Source: NORP240 sp942492445 (lineage in GTDB: Bacteria; Pseudomonadota; Gammaproteobacteria; Pseudomonadales; Pseudohongiellaceae). Taken from it: a DNA stretch of 14,592 nucleotides. The position numbers and the translations under genes were made by a program. This document shows positions 7,427-14,366 of the stretch, piece after piece (position 1 is the stretch's first letter; each line of letters opens with the position of its first letter). The stretch spans positions 1 to 14,592 of the forward strand of contig CALOEW010000001.1 of assembly GCA_942492445.1 (NCBI GenBank), written 5' to 3'. The notes under the pieces were generated by a model. It made no database searches, was not told the origin of the DNA, and saw only the letters and a program-made list of their open reading frames with translations.

Positions 7427-8263
7427 ATGGGAAAGCGCATCACTTTTTTTGCACTGTGTTCCACACTGTTTGCCGCTACTGCAGTCCACTCCCAGGGGCC
7501 GGCTGAGGTACCGGCGCCTGGTTCGAGATACGTCGCACTCGGCAGCTCATTCGCCGCCGGACCAGGCATTCCAGATCCGTTGGGTTCCTGCGGGCGTTCG
7601 GACCATAACTACGCACAACTTGTCGCCAATTCCCTGAATCTCGTTCTGACGGATGTAAGTTGTAGCGGTGCGACCACTGGCAATATCCGTAATACGCCTC
7701 AGGGTGACGCCGCTCCCCAGATCGATGCCGTCACCCCGGAAACCGCCCTGGTGACCGTCACCATCGGTGGAAACGACATCAACTACACATCGTCGACTTT
7801 TGCCTGCAGCGGAACAGCATCGGACCAGCACTGTACTGCCAACCTTGACCGGGCAATGATCAATAATGCCGTGGATCAACTGCCGGCCATACTGGGTGCG
7901 ACGCTCGATGCTATCAGGGCCAAAGCCCCGCAGGCCATCATCGTGCTGGTAGCCTATCCCCGTGTATTCCCCGCCGATGCAATTAACTGTGTTGAGCTTG
8001 ATTTAAGCCCTGAAGATACCACCTACCTGGCGGCACTCGGTCAAAAACTCGAAGACATATTTGTGGATGTCACATCAGACCGTCAGATCCTTATCGCGGA
8101 TGCCTACGTGGGGGCAGCAGGTCATGGGCCCTGCGCTCCTCCGGCTGAGCGCTGGGTCAATGGCGCCAGTGTTGCTGAGACCGGAATCCGCTATCACCCA
8201 ACTGCCGAAGGACATATCGAAATGGCGCGGCTTGTGCTGGCAGCATTGGGAGTCGGCGAATAG
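7427..8263 (+). CDS. Exported SGNH/GDSL-family hydrolase (lipase or esterase type)
   Basis: A 278-residue protein with an N-terminal signal peptide (KRITFFALCSTLFAATAVHS). A good Shine-Dalgarno (AGGAG, seven bases before ATG 7427) supports the start. The SGNH blocks are in order. Block I is YVALGSSFAAGPG, with nucleophile Ser41 and Ser in place of the first-block Asp of GDS. Block II is SCSGATTG (about 78-85), block III is VTIGGND (Asn116), and block V is YHPTAEGH (His257). The residue three before that His is not Asp, as in SGNH esterases where a backbone carbonyl does this job. Several Cys pairs (55/79, 127/136, 188/236) suggest disulfides, which fits a secreted enzyme. It would hydrolyse an ester, such as a lipid or acetyl ester. 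The substrate is unknown. It stands apart from the PQQ genes by 273 bases, so co-regulation is not shown. Confidence 0.9.
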   Translation: MGKRITFFALCSTLFAATAVHSQGPAEVPAPGSRYVALGSSFAAGPGIPDPLGSCGRSDHNYAQLVANSLNLVLTDVSCSGATTGNIRNTPQGDAAPQIDAVTPETALVTVTIGGNDINYTSSTFACSGTASDQHCTANLDRAMINNAVDQLPAILGATLDAIRAKAPQAIIVLVAYPRVFPADAINCVELDLSPEDTTYLAALGQKLEDIFVDVTSDRQILIADAYVGAAGHGPCAPPAERWVNGASVAETGIRYHPTAEGHIEMARLVLAALGVGE

Positions 8264-8345
8264 ACGGGGATCGGGAAATCGAGGAACCAGTACAAATGAA
8301 TCAAAGGTTCCCATGGGCTTCAGATTAGGGAAGTAGCGAAACAGA

Positions 8346-8681
8346 ATGCCTCCTGTTGATGTAGAGATGTTCAGATCCAGATTGCTCGAAATGCGCTCAG
8401 AACTGATAAAGCTGGGCTCATTTTCAATGGACGCTGCTGCGACTGTAGTCCTCGACCAGAGTAGCGTGGGCAGGTTATCACGCATGGATGCACTGCAGGG
8501 GCAGCAGATGGCCCTGGAGGCAGAGCGTCGCAGAAAGCGGGAACTATTGCGAATCAAGGCTGCCCTGAATCGAATAGATATTGGTGAGTTCGGCTACTGC
8601 GCTTCCTGTGGTGATGAAATTGCCGCCGGCAGGCTGGCGATAAATCCCTCAGCCGAACGTTGTGTAAAATGTTCTGATTGA
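8346..8681 (+). CDS. TraR/DksA-family C4 zinc-finger protein
   Basis: A 111-residue protein. Residues 41-51 (VGRLSRMDALQ) are characteristic of the short TraR/DksA relatives. A charged, probably coiled-coil segment follows (EAERRRKRELLRIKAALNRI, about 58-78). It ends in a four-cysteine zinc finger, GYCASCGDEI to ERCVKCSD (Cys85, 88, 106, 109). Relatives bind RNA polymerase in the secondary channel, or act as small zinc-finger regulators. With a short coiled coil, this one need not act like full-length DksA with ppGpp. ATG 8346 is preceded only by a distant AGGG, so the start is not certain, and ATG 8367 (MFRSRL) is an alternative. It is the only clearly cytoplasmic product among its plus-strand neighbours. 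Its stop codon lies inside a long imperfect stem (8673-8719). Confidence 0.9.
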   Translation: MPPVDVEMFRSRLLEMRSELIKLGSFSMDAAATVVLDQSSVGRLSRMDALQGQQMALEAERRRKRELLRIKAALNRIDIGEFGYCASCGDEIAAGRLAINPSAERCVKCSD

Positions 8682-8719
8682 GTGGCGCCCATGGTCCGTT
8701 TTTAAGTCACTGAATCAGA
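8673..8719. repeat. 12-bp imperfect inverted repeat across the TraR/DksA gene stop codon
   Basis: TCTGATTGAGTG (8673-8684) and CACTGAATCAGA (8708-8719) pair at 11 of 12 positions around a 23-base spacer that contains TTTTT (8699-8703). The TGA stop sits in the left arm. No T-tract follows the right arm, so it is not a textbook terminator. It could protect the 3' end of the upstream mRNA or modulate read-through into the next gene 30 bases on. Confidence 0.45.
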
Positions 8720-8749
8720 GATTTCTCAAAAAATGGAATGAGATAGAAA

Positions 8750-10270
8750 ATGATAAAGCAAAATTTGCTGTTAATGGCAGCGCTACTGTCCATAGGGCAG
8801 ATTGCATCGACATTTGCACAGGACATGGATTGGGAAGTGGGTCTCAGTTCTTCTCGAAGTCTCATCAAGGCACAGGGGTTCAATACTACGGAAAATTCGT
8901 CAGCAAGAATTCTCTACCTGGCAGGGCTGGATGGACCTGATGACTCGACTGAGCAGGCTCAAGTATTGATGCAGCAGTACAGCCGGCTTCAGGAGCAGGC
9001 AAGACCCGTTGAGCTTATCGTCATTGCACTTGGAAATCCTGATTCCGAACCCCTGCGGTTTCCTCCAACGGGAGGTGCCTATGCTGAGCAGCCGGTTGCA
9101 AACGCACTTTGGCGGTGGATCGGATTGCATGCGCCGGACCTGGTTCTGATTGGTGGCGCTGACAGCAGTGGATTTGAGGTAGCGGCTGAAAATACTCCTC
9201 TTGCCGGCATCGGAACGGTTCCCGTTCAGGTGCTTGGGGAGGAACCCCTGACGATTGATCGGCTCAACACGCTGGATGACATAGCGAAATCTCCGGCAAG
9301 GTTGGAGATCGAACGAAGGCTGGGCAGATCACCAGCGCAGTTGGCTCAACAGCTTGCTGAAGTTTACGGCCATGACTTTTCTGTGCCGGCCTACGTGCCG
9401 GGTATGGGGGTGATCGGACGATTGCGGCTGGGCTTTGTCGGGGAGGTAGAGGGCCTGTTAACTGACTACCTGGATGGGTCCGGGATCGAAGTCGACAACC
9501 CATCGCTGATGGCGGGGCAGCTGGTGTTTGCCGAACACGCAGAGCTGACAGGTAATCCCAATTCCATTGCGATCGTGGCTCAGGCAGCCGACCTGGCCTT
9601 TGATGAGCAGGGAAACCTGAAAGCGGTGATGCCATTCCATAACGAGATGAGCGATTCCGTCTTCATGGCTCCACCGTTACTGACTAAAGCAGGAAAACTA
9701 ACGGGCAATACCAGGTACTTCGATATGGTCGAGCGGCACGTCGGCTATATGCAGGATCTTCTGCTTCGGGAGGATGGCCTTTACAACCATTCCCCCTTGG
9801 CGGATGTCGTATGGAGTCGCGGCAATGCCTTTCCCGCTTTAGGGCTTGCGCTTGTACTGACGGATTTTCCAGAAGACCACCCTGCCTTTGCGCGATTAAG
9901 GGAATCCTACGTTTCCCATCTGGAATCCCTGTTGCCGTTTCAGAACGCAGATGGGCTTTGGCGCCAGGTTATAGACTATCCTGGATCCTACCCGGAGTTG
10001 TCATCGACCGCCATGATCGGGTTCGCTATCAAACGCGGGTTGGATCGCGGCTGGCTGGAGCAAGAACTGTACCGGCCGGTCCTCAACTCGATCTGGGAGG
10101 CGGTCTTAACGCGGACCAGTGCAGGTAATGAATTTATCGACGTCTGCACAAGCACCGGCAAGATGCCGTCACTCGACGACTACCTTGACAGGCTGGCGAT
10201 TGTCGGCCGGGATGACAGAGCAGGAGGAATGGTAATGAACCTGGCTATTGAACTGACTGAGAACAATTGA
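8750..10270 (+). CDS. Exported GH88/GH105-like glycosidase with N-terminal M14-peptidase-like domain
   Basis: A 506-residue protein with a signal peptide (LLLMAALLSIGQIASTFAQ). Residues about 50-165 resemble a degenerate M14 zinc-peptidase fold: ARILYLAGLDGPDD, FPPTGGAYAEQPVANALWRW, LHAPDLVLIGGADSSG. The usual zinc motif (HxxE) is absent. Residues about 295-505 are a six-hairpin, (alpha/alpha)6 domain of the unsaturated glucuronyl or rhamnogalacturonyl hydrolase type. Supporting segments are NEMSDSVFMAPPLLTKAGKL, GNTRYFD, VVWSRGNAFPALGLALVL, LLPFQNADGLWRQVID, ELSSTAMIGFAIKRGL and AGGMVMNLA. Asp302 in SDSVF lies where these enzymes carry an active-site Asp. Such enzymes remove the unsaturated sugar left by polysaccharide lyases. 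No lyase or sugar transporter is visible nearby, so the substrate is open. The MBL-fold gene follows after 39 bases and is probably co-transcribed. Confidence 0.78.
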   Translation: MIKQNLLLMAALLSIGQIASTFAQDMDWEVGLSSSRSLIKAQGFNTTENSSARILYLAGLDGPDDSTEQAQVLMQQYSRLQEQARPVELIVIALGNPDSEPLRFPPTGGAYAEQPVANALWRWIGLHAPDLVLIGGADSSGFEVAAENTPLAGIGTVPVQVLGEEPLTIDRLNTLDDIAKSPARLEIERRLGRSPAQLAQQLAEVYGHDFSVPAYVPGMGVIGRLRLGFVGEVEGLLTDYLDGSGIEVDNPSLMAGQLVFAEHAELTGNPNSIAIVAQAADLAFDEQGNLKAVMPFHNEMSDSVFMAPPLLTKAGKLTGNTRYFDMVERHVGYMQDLLLREDGLYNHSPLADVVWSRGNAFPALGLALVLTDFPEDHPAFARLRESYVSHLESLLPFQNADGLWRQVIDYPGSYPELSSTAMIGFAIKRGLDRGWLEQELYRPVLNSIWEAVLTRTSAGNEFIDVCTSTGKMPSLDDYLDRLAIVGRDDRAGGMVMNLAIELTENN

Positions 10271-10297
10271 CAATTGATGGCCGGCAAATTCAACAAT

Positions 10298-10303
10298 CGG
10301 AGG
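10298..10303 (+). promoter_or_regulatory. Ribosome binding site deciding the MBL-fold start
   Basis: CGGAGG lies six bases before ATG 10310. It selects that codon over ATG 10277 and the TTG at 10274, which also stay in frame but lie before the signal peptide. Confidence 0.75.
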
Positions 10304-10309
10304 CCCACT

Positions 10310-11359
10310 ATGAAGTCGTCAACTCTTTTCCCGTCGCTTATCGCGCTGCTGCTGAGCGGCACCTTTGCCTTGTTTGCAAATGCTCAGGCCGCCCGGGATT
10401 TCGACGCCGAGATCGAAGCGGCGATTCGATCCGCCAAGCAGGCGGCGGGCACGGAATGGCTGGGAACCCTCAATCGAATCTGCCTGCTTCCAGCCAGTGG
10501 TGGTGTGAACACCAGCGACAATCTTCCCCGATACGTTGCGGATCCGGACCTGATCCCCCCTAGAGAGCAATGGTACGCGGAACCGGCCAGGGTCTTCGAC
10601 AACCTTTACTTCGTCGGCGGCAGCAGGCATTCCTCCTGGGCCCTTAACACCAGTGAAGGCATTATCATCATCGATACAATCTACCCCTATAACTCCCGTG
10701 AGCTTATTATTGGCGGCCTTGAAAAACTCGGTCTCGATCCAGAAAACATTCGCTATGTCATCATCTCCCATGCCCACGGCGATCATATCGGCGGCGCCCA
10801 GATATTGCAGGAACGATTCAACGCCCAGGTGGTTATGGGAGCCGCAGACTGGGAACTGGTGGAGCAGTACCCTAACCGCTATGCCACTATGGCACCGACC
10901 CTTCGCAACGGTCTCGGAATTGTCGCCTACGACGGCATGGAGATTACCCTGGGTGACACAACGGTCAGGCTGTGGGAAACGCCTGGGCACACGCCCGGGA
11001 CCCTGTCCTACACGTTTACAGTGTATGACAATGGCCGCCCGGTCAATGTAGCCTACTCCGGCGGTACCGCGTTCAACTTCGTGAACAACACTCCCGATCC
11101 GGGGATCCGGAATTTCCAGATCTATATCGATTCCCAGCGGCACATCGCTGCAGAGGCAGCCGCGGTCAATGCGTCGGTAATCCTTTCCAACCACTCTGAA
11201 TTCGATAATGCGGTTAACCGCAACCGCATGCTGGCAGGCCGAGGCGATGGCCCTCATCCCTACGAGGTGGGGGCTGAATTCGTGCAGAGTTATTTCCAGG
11301 TAATGGAGGGATGTGCGCGTGCGGCTCAGTTACGACTTGAGCAGCAGGCAGCTCAATAG
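10310..11359 (+). CDS. Exported metallo-beta-lactamase-fold hydrolase (subclass-B3-like)
   Basis: A 349-residue protein. Residues 1-27 form a signal peptide (STLFPSLIALLLSGTFALFANA). The MBL core starts near RVFDNLYFVGG. The zinc motif SHAHGDHIGG (His154, His156, Asp158, His159) is complete, followed by WETPGHTPG (His227) and SNHSEFDN (His295). This ligand set and the layout LYFVGG-YSGGTAFNF resemble subclass B3 enzymes and their non-lactamase relatives. Proteins of this type hydrolyse beta-lactams, lactones or other esters and amides. Resistance should not be assumed from the fold. The first 80 residues, including NRICLLPASGG and IPPREQWYAEP, form the N-terminal segment seen in periplasmic members. 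It starts 39 bases after the GH105-like gene, so the two probably share a transcript. Confidence 0.9.
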   Translation: MKSSTLFPSLIALLLSGTFALFANAQAARDFDAEIEAAIRSAKQAAGTEWLGTLNRICLLPASGGVNTSDNLPRYVADPDLIPPREQWYAEPARVFDNLYFVGGSRHSSWALNTSEGIIIIDTIYPYNSRELIIGGLEKLGLDPENIRYVIISHAHGDHIGGAQILQERFNAQVVMGAADWELVEQYPNRYATMAPTLRNGLGIVAYDGMEITLGDTTVRLWETPGHTPGTLSYTFTVYDNGRPVNVAYSGGTAFNFVNNTPDPGIRNFQIYIDSQRHIAAEAAAVNASVILSNHSEFDNAVNRNRMLAGRGDGPHPYEVGAEFVQSYFQVMEGCARAAQLRLEQQAAQ

Positions 11360-11453
11360 CAATTGACTGTTGCGTATCAGGTTGCGGACTGACCTTTGTG
11401 ACGGAATCGCAGTTCTGGCAGTAGCCGCCGAGCGAGAATAAACCGGCTCCCGG

Positions 11454-11477
11454 GCCTGGCCCGTAACGCGGCCGGGC
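11454..11477. terminator. Stem-loop between the convergent MBL-fold gene and dbpA
   Basis: GCCTGGCC (11454-11461) pairs with GGCCGGGC (11470-11477) over eight positions, including one G.U in the plus-strand transcript, around an eight-base loop. It sits two bases past the dbpA stop in the converging arrangement, where a transcription stop is expected. There is no T-run on the plus strand. On the minus strand only GGTTTATT follows, further out, and the stem has a C/A mismatch. The terminator function is therefore tentative. Confidence 0.3.
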
Positions 11478-11479
11478 AG

Positions 11480-12860
11480 TCAGCGCAAGCGCCGCACCTT
11501 TAAGTTTCTGCCCTTTATCCTGCCTTCGGTAAGAATCGCCAAAGCCGTTTTTGCGGCCCGCTGTTCAACGGCTACGTAGGCTACGTTTTCAAACAGAGTG
11601 ATTTTTCCGATCTGCGAGCCGGCAAGTTTCCCCCCTGCGGTCAATGCTCCAAGTAGATCTCCGGCCCTGATCTTGTCCCTGCGCCCGCCACTGACAAGCA
11701 GGGTGACCATGGGCGGGTAAAGTTTGAAGTCGGGAGGCACTGTCAGATCGGCGGTGCTGGCAAGCGGCGCGACAATACCCTGAAATTCCTCGATGGCCGT
11801 CAGGTGCCGGCGCTGCGAAGAGGTAAACAGGCTGAGGGCCAGCCCCGCGCTGCCGGCCCGGCCGGTACGTCCGATGCGATGGATATGCACCTCGGGATCA
11901 CGCGCCAGTTCGAAATTGATTACCGCCGCCAGCGCCTTCACATCGAGTCCACGGGCTGCCACATCGGTGGCCACCAGAATTGAACTGCTCTTGCCCGCGA
12001 ACTGGGTGAGCACCTGATCACGGTCGAACTGCTCCAGGTCACCGTGCAGGGCCAGGGCATGCAGGTCGCGATCTCTCAAGGCTTTTACGAGTTGCTGGCA
12101 CTGTTGCCGGGTATTGCAGAACACCAGGCTCGATTCCGGCCGGTAGTGGGCGATCAGCCTGAACAGCGTCTCGCTACGCTCCCCCTCCTCCACCTGGTAG
12201 AAAACCTGCTCGATGTCGGGGCCATCATGGCTGTGCTTGACACGCACATCGACCGGTTCATGCTGCACGGCGCGGCTCACCTGCCTGATACTGTCGGGAA
12301 AGGTTGCCGAGAACAGCAGGGTCTGTCTGGACCCGGCCGTCCTGCCGATAATTGTCAGAATGTCGTCGTAAAAACCCATGTCCAGCATCCGGTCGGCCTC
12401 GTCCAGCACCAGGGTCTGCACGGCTCCCAAGGTGCAACGACTGCTTCTCCAGGTGTTTGAGGATGCGGCCCGGCGTTCCCACCACAACATGGGGGTCACG
12501 ACGCAGGGAAACCAGTTGTGGACCCATCGGTTTGCCTCCGCAGAGTGTCAGCACCCTGACATTGGGTATGGTGCTTGCCAGCCTGCGAATCTCTGCAGCC
12601 ACCTGGTCGGCAAGCTCCCTGGTGGGCGTCAGTACCAGCGCCTGGGTATAGTAGTCTTGTGCGTCCAGCCGGTTGAGCAGCCCGATGGCGAATGCTGCCG
12701 TTTTGCCACTTCCGGTCATAGCCATGGCGATCAGGTCGTGACCTGCCAGCAATGGCGGCAGAGTCTGTGCCTGAACCGGGGTCATGGACTGATAGTCCAG
12801 GGTCCCGATACTGGCGAGCAATTCGGCGCGCAGAGGCAGTGAGGTAAATGCAGTGTTCAT
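11480..12860 (-). pseudogene. dbpA: ATP-dependent RNA helicase DbpA, interrupted by a single-base frameshift
   Basis: Two minus-strand frames together give a 459-residue DEAD-box helicase, the length of E. coli DbpA. The start is ATG 12858-12860, with AAGG upstream on the minus strand (12868-12871); a longer frame back to 12938 lacks support. The motifs in order are the Q motif MTPVQAQTLPP, motif I AMTGSGKT, Ia PTRELADQ, Ib GTPGR, II VLDEADRMLDMGF, III SAT, V ATDVAARGLD and VI HRIGRTGRAG. The C-terminal RNA-binding domain (VTLLVSGGRRDKIRAGDLLGAL, about 120 codons from the end) is the DbpA hallmark that recognises 23S rRNA hairpin 92 during 50S assembly. The frame breaks at 12426-12428: after SLHL the transcript reads GGGAGCC where GGAGCC would continue as GAVQTLVLDEAD. 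One extra G explains it. Mutation or sequencing error are both possible. Confidence 0.9.
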
Positions 12861-13015
12861 CAGGCAGCCTTGAAGAGTTTCCGGCTTGACCAGGGGTTCC
12901 AGGGTTAGCGGGCGCGCATCATAGCAGAGATTTTCCAACGTTCACGAAATATTCAGCCATTGCGTGTCGGTCCCGTTTGCCGCAAGCTTTGCCACCCGGG
13001 ACTGGAACACTGATC

Positions 13016-13546
13016 ATGGCATTGAAACCGACAATATATAAGTTCAAGGTCGCATTGAGCGACCTTGACCGCGAAGTGTACCAGGGGCTCAATCTGACCC
13101 TTGCCCGCCATCCCTCGGAAACCATGGAACGCATGCTGGTGCGGTTGTTGGCCTTCTGTTTCAATGCCCGGGAACGGCTGGAGTTCTGCAGGGGAATCAG
13201 CAACCCTGAGGAGCCGGACTTGTGGCTGCGTGGGCTGGAAGGCAACCTTGCGCTCTGGATCGAGGTGGGTGAACCCTCCGTTGAGCGGATCAGGAAGGCC
13301 ACGCGGGCGGCCTCGGCAGTTTCAGTGTACTGCTTCAACAGCAAAGCCGACACCTGGTGGCAATTGAACCGTAATCCTCTGGCTGAATTGCCGGCGGCAA
13401 TTTTTCAGTTTCAATGGCATGAAATCAAGGCGCTGGCCGACAAGGTCGAACGCACCATGGACCTGTCTGTGACCATCAGCGAAGGTTCGGCCTACGTGGC
13501 GACCGCACAGGGGGAATGTGACATCGCATTGCAGCGCCTTAATTAA
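13016..13546 (+). CDS. yaeQ: YaeQ family protein
   Basis: A 176-residue protein, close to the usual YaeQ length of about 180. ATG 13016 gives the family N-terminus MALKPTIYKFKVALSDLDR. The longer frame from 12977 has no support. Conserved stretches include YQGLNLTLARHPSETMERML, FNARERLEFCRGIS, DLWLRGLEGNLALWIEVGEP and IRKATRAASAVSVYCFNSKA. YaeQ has a fold related to PD-(D/E)xK nucleases. Its cellular role is not settled; early work linked it to RfaH-dependent haemolysin expression. The gene is divergent from dbpA across about 155 bases that should hold both promoters, and it converges with the methyltransferase gene. Its last codons and TAA stop lie inside a perfect 18-bp palindrome. Confidence 0.95.
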   Translation: MALKPTIYKFKVALSDLDREVYQGLNLTLARHPSETMERMLVRLLAFCFNARERLEFCRGISNPEEPDLWLRGLEGNLALWIEVGEPSVERIRKATRAASAVSVYCFNSKADTWWQLNRNPLAELPAAIFQFQWHEIKALADKVERTMDLSVTISEGSAYVATAQGECDIALQRLN

Positions 13547-13551
13547 GGCGC
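13534..13551. repeat. Perfect 18-bp palindrome over the yaeQ stop codon
   Basis: GCGCCTTAATTAAGGCGC reads the same on both strands. As RNA it makes a seven-base stem with an AATT loop in either direction. It lies between converging genes and could act as a two-way transcript end, although no T-run follows on either side. Confidence 0.5.
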
Positions 13552-13591
13552 CGCCGGACTCACAGCAACAATGGCAGTTTCCCTGCCCGTT

Positions 13592-14254
13592 TCAGGGGTA
13601 GTTGCGCCTGAATCGGAACAAGCTGCCCTTGTAGTTCTCCGGCTTTGTCATCGGCAGGATCGCGTCCAGCTGCTTGCAGTCGAATCCCAGCTCCTTCATC
13701 CGTAACCTGAACTTGGGACAATGGCCCCGGTTGGCATCCACCAGCAGTACTTCGCACTTTGGTCTGGCTACCTGTTGAATGAAAAAGGCCAGTTGCTTGG
13801 CGTGATGACTCTCATACAGCAGATCGCTCCCTATGAACACATCGAAGGGGCCAAATTGCGGGCTGGGTGTATCCTCCCAGGCAGTGCGAAGGAACGGGAT
13901 GTGCCTGCCGTTGTTCAACTGGGTGTTGTGTTGCAGGTTGTTGCCGCTGCAGGGATGAATATCGGTTGCCGAGATATTGGCGAGCCGCTCGTTCAGCACC
14001 AGGCTTGCCAGGCCGATACCACAGCCCAGCTCCAGAATCTGCCGGCTCTCGATGTCATAGAAAACCATCAGTTGGGCCAGCACTTCCTCGGAGGGCCAGA
14101 CCAGTCCGGCAAACGGCCAGTGGGCCGAAGGAATTCCGATCAGCTCGGCTTCCCCCAGATCGTCGCTATACTGCCGCCGGTCCCGCAACGAACGGAAGTG
14201 GATGTCGTGCTCCCCAAACTCCATGGTCTGGTAGCGATACCGTATTCGAGACAT
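13592..14254 (-). CDS. Class I SAM-dependent methyltransferase (METTL21/Methyltransf_16-like)
   Basis: A 220-residue protein. The start ATG 14252-14254 has GGAG nine bases upstream on the minus strand (14262-14265). SAM-binding motif I is ILELGCGIGLASL (73-85), the acidic ribose-binding position is Asp98 in SATDIH, and the post-motif II segment is DVFIGSDLLYES (138-149). WPFAGLVWPSEEVLA (46-60) ahead of motif I matches the WPA-like segment of the METTL21/Methyltransf_16 group. Eukaryotic members methylate protein lysines. Bacterial relatives are mostly uncharacterised, so the substrate (probably a protein) is inferred. It lies downstream of the rhlE-like helicase on the same strand, 110 bases away. 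It converges with yaeQ, with 45 bases between the two stops. Confidence 0.88.
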   Translation of the reverse strand: MSRIRYRYQTMEFGEHDIHFRSLRDRRQYSDDLGEAELIGIPSAHWPFAGLVWPSEEVLAQLMVFYDIESRQILELGCGIGLASLVLNERLANISATDIHPCSGNNLQHNTQLNNGRHIPFLRTAWEDTPSPQFGPFDVFIGSDLLYESHHAKQLAFFIQQVARPKCEVLLVDANRGHCPKFRLRMKELGFDCKQLDAILPMTKPENYKGSLFRFRRNYP

Positions 14255-14334
14255 GGGTCTGCTCCAATCAGCCGCGGTGTGGCCTCGGGCCCACCGCGAG
14301 CGTCATTGTCAGCCTGAGGAATCAGAAGTTTCCC

Positions 14335-14366
14335 AGGGCCTGTTCAAATCAGTGTGAACAGTCCCT
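14335..14366. repeat. 12-bp imperfect inverted repeat over the rhlE-like gene stop codon
   Basis: AGGGCCTGTTCA (14335-14346) and TGAACAGTCCCT (14355-14366) pair at 11 of 12 positions around an eight-base loop. The stop codon of the minus-strand helicase overlaps its outer end. On the minus strand the stem is followed by GGGAAAC rather than a T-run. A transcript-end hairpin and the trace of a small inserted element are both possible. Confidence 0.5.

Noticed and set aside
10319..11257. Minus-strand open frame of 312 codons opposite the MBL-fold gene.
   Set aside because: No recognisable motifs, whereas the plus strand carries all zinc ligands and a strong ribosome binding site.
10310..11359. 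Calling the MBL-fold gene a beta-lactam resistance gene.
   Set aside because: The ligand set fits subclass B3, but many environmental relatives are lactonases or unknown hydrolases; nothing in the sequence shows lactamase activity.
10264..11367. CAATTGAC directly before (10264-10271) and after (11360-11367) the MBL-fold gene, like a target-site duplication.
   Set aside because: Eight bases only, the copy at 10264 overlaps the stop of the upstream gene, and there are no mobile-element ends between them.
13721..14317. Plus-strand open frame of 198 codons opposite the methyltransferase.
   Set aside because: The composition looks like an antisense shadow; the minus strand has SAM motifs I and post-II in order.
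963..14334. GGGAACCTCTGA (963, plus) and GGGAAACTTCTGA (14334, minus) as inward-facing ends of a 13-kb mobile element.
   Set aside because: The match is short and imperfect, no target-site duplication flanks it, there is no transposase, and the span includes housekeeping genes such as dbpA and yaeQ.
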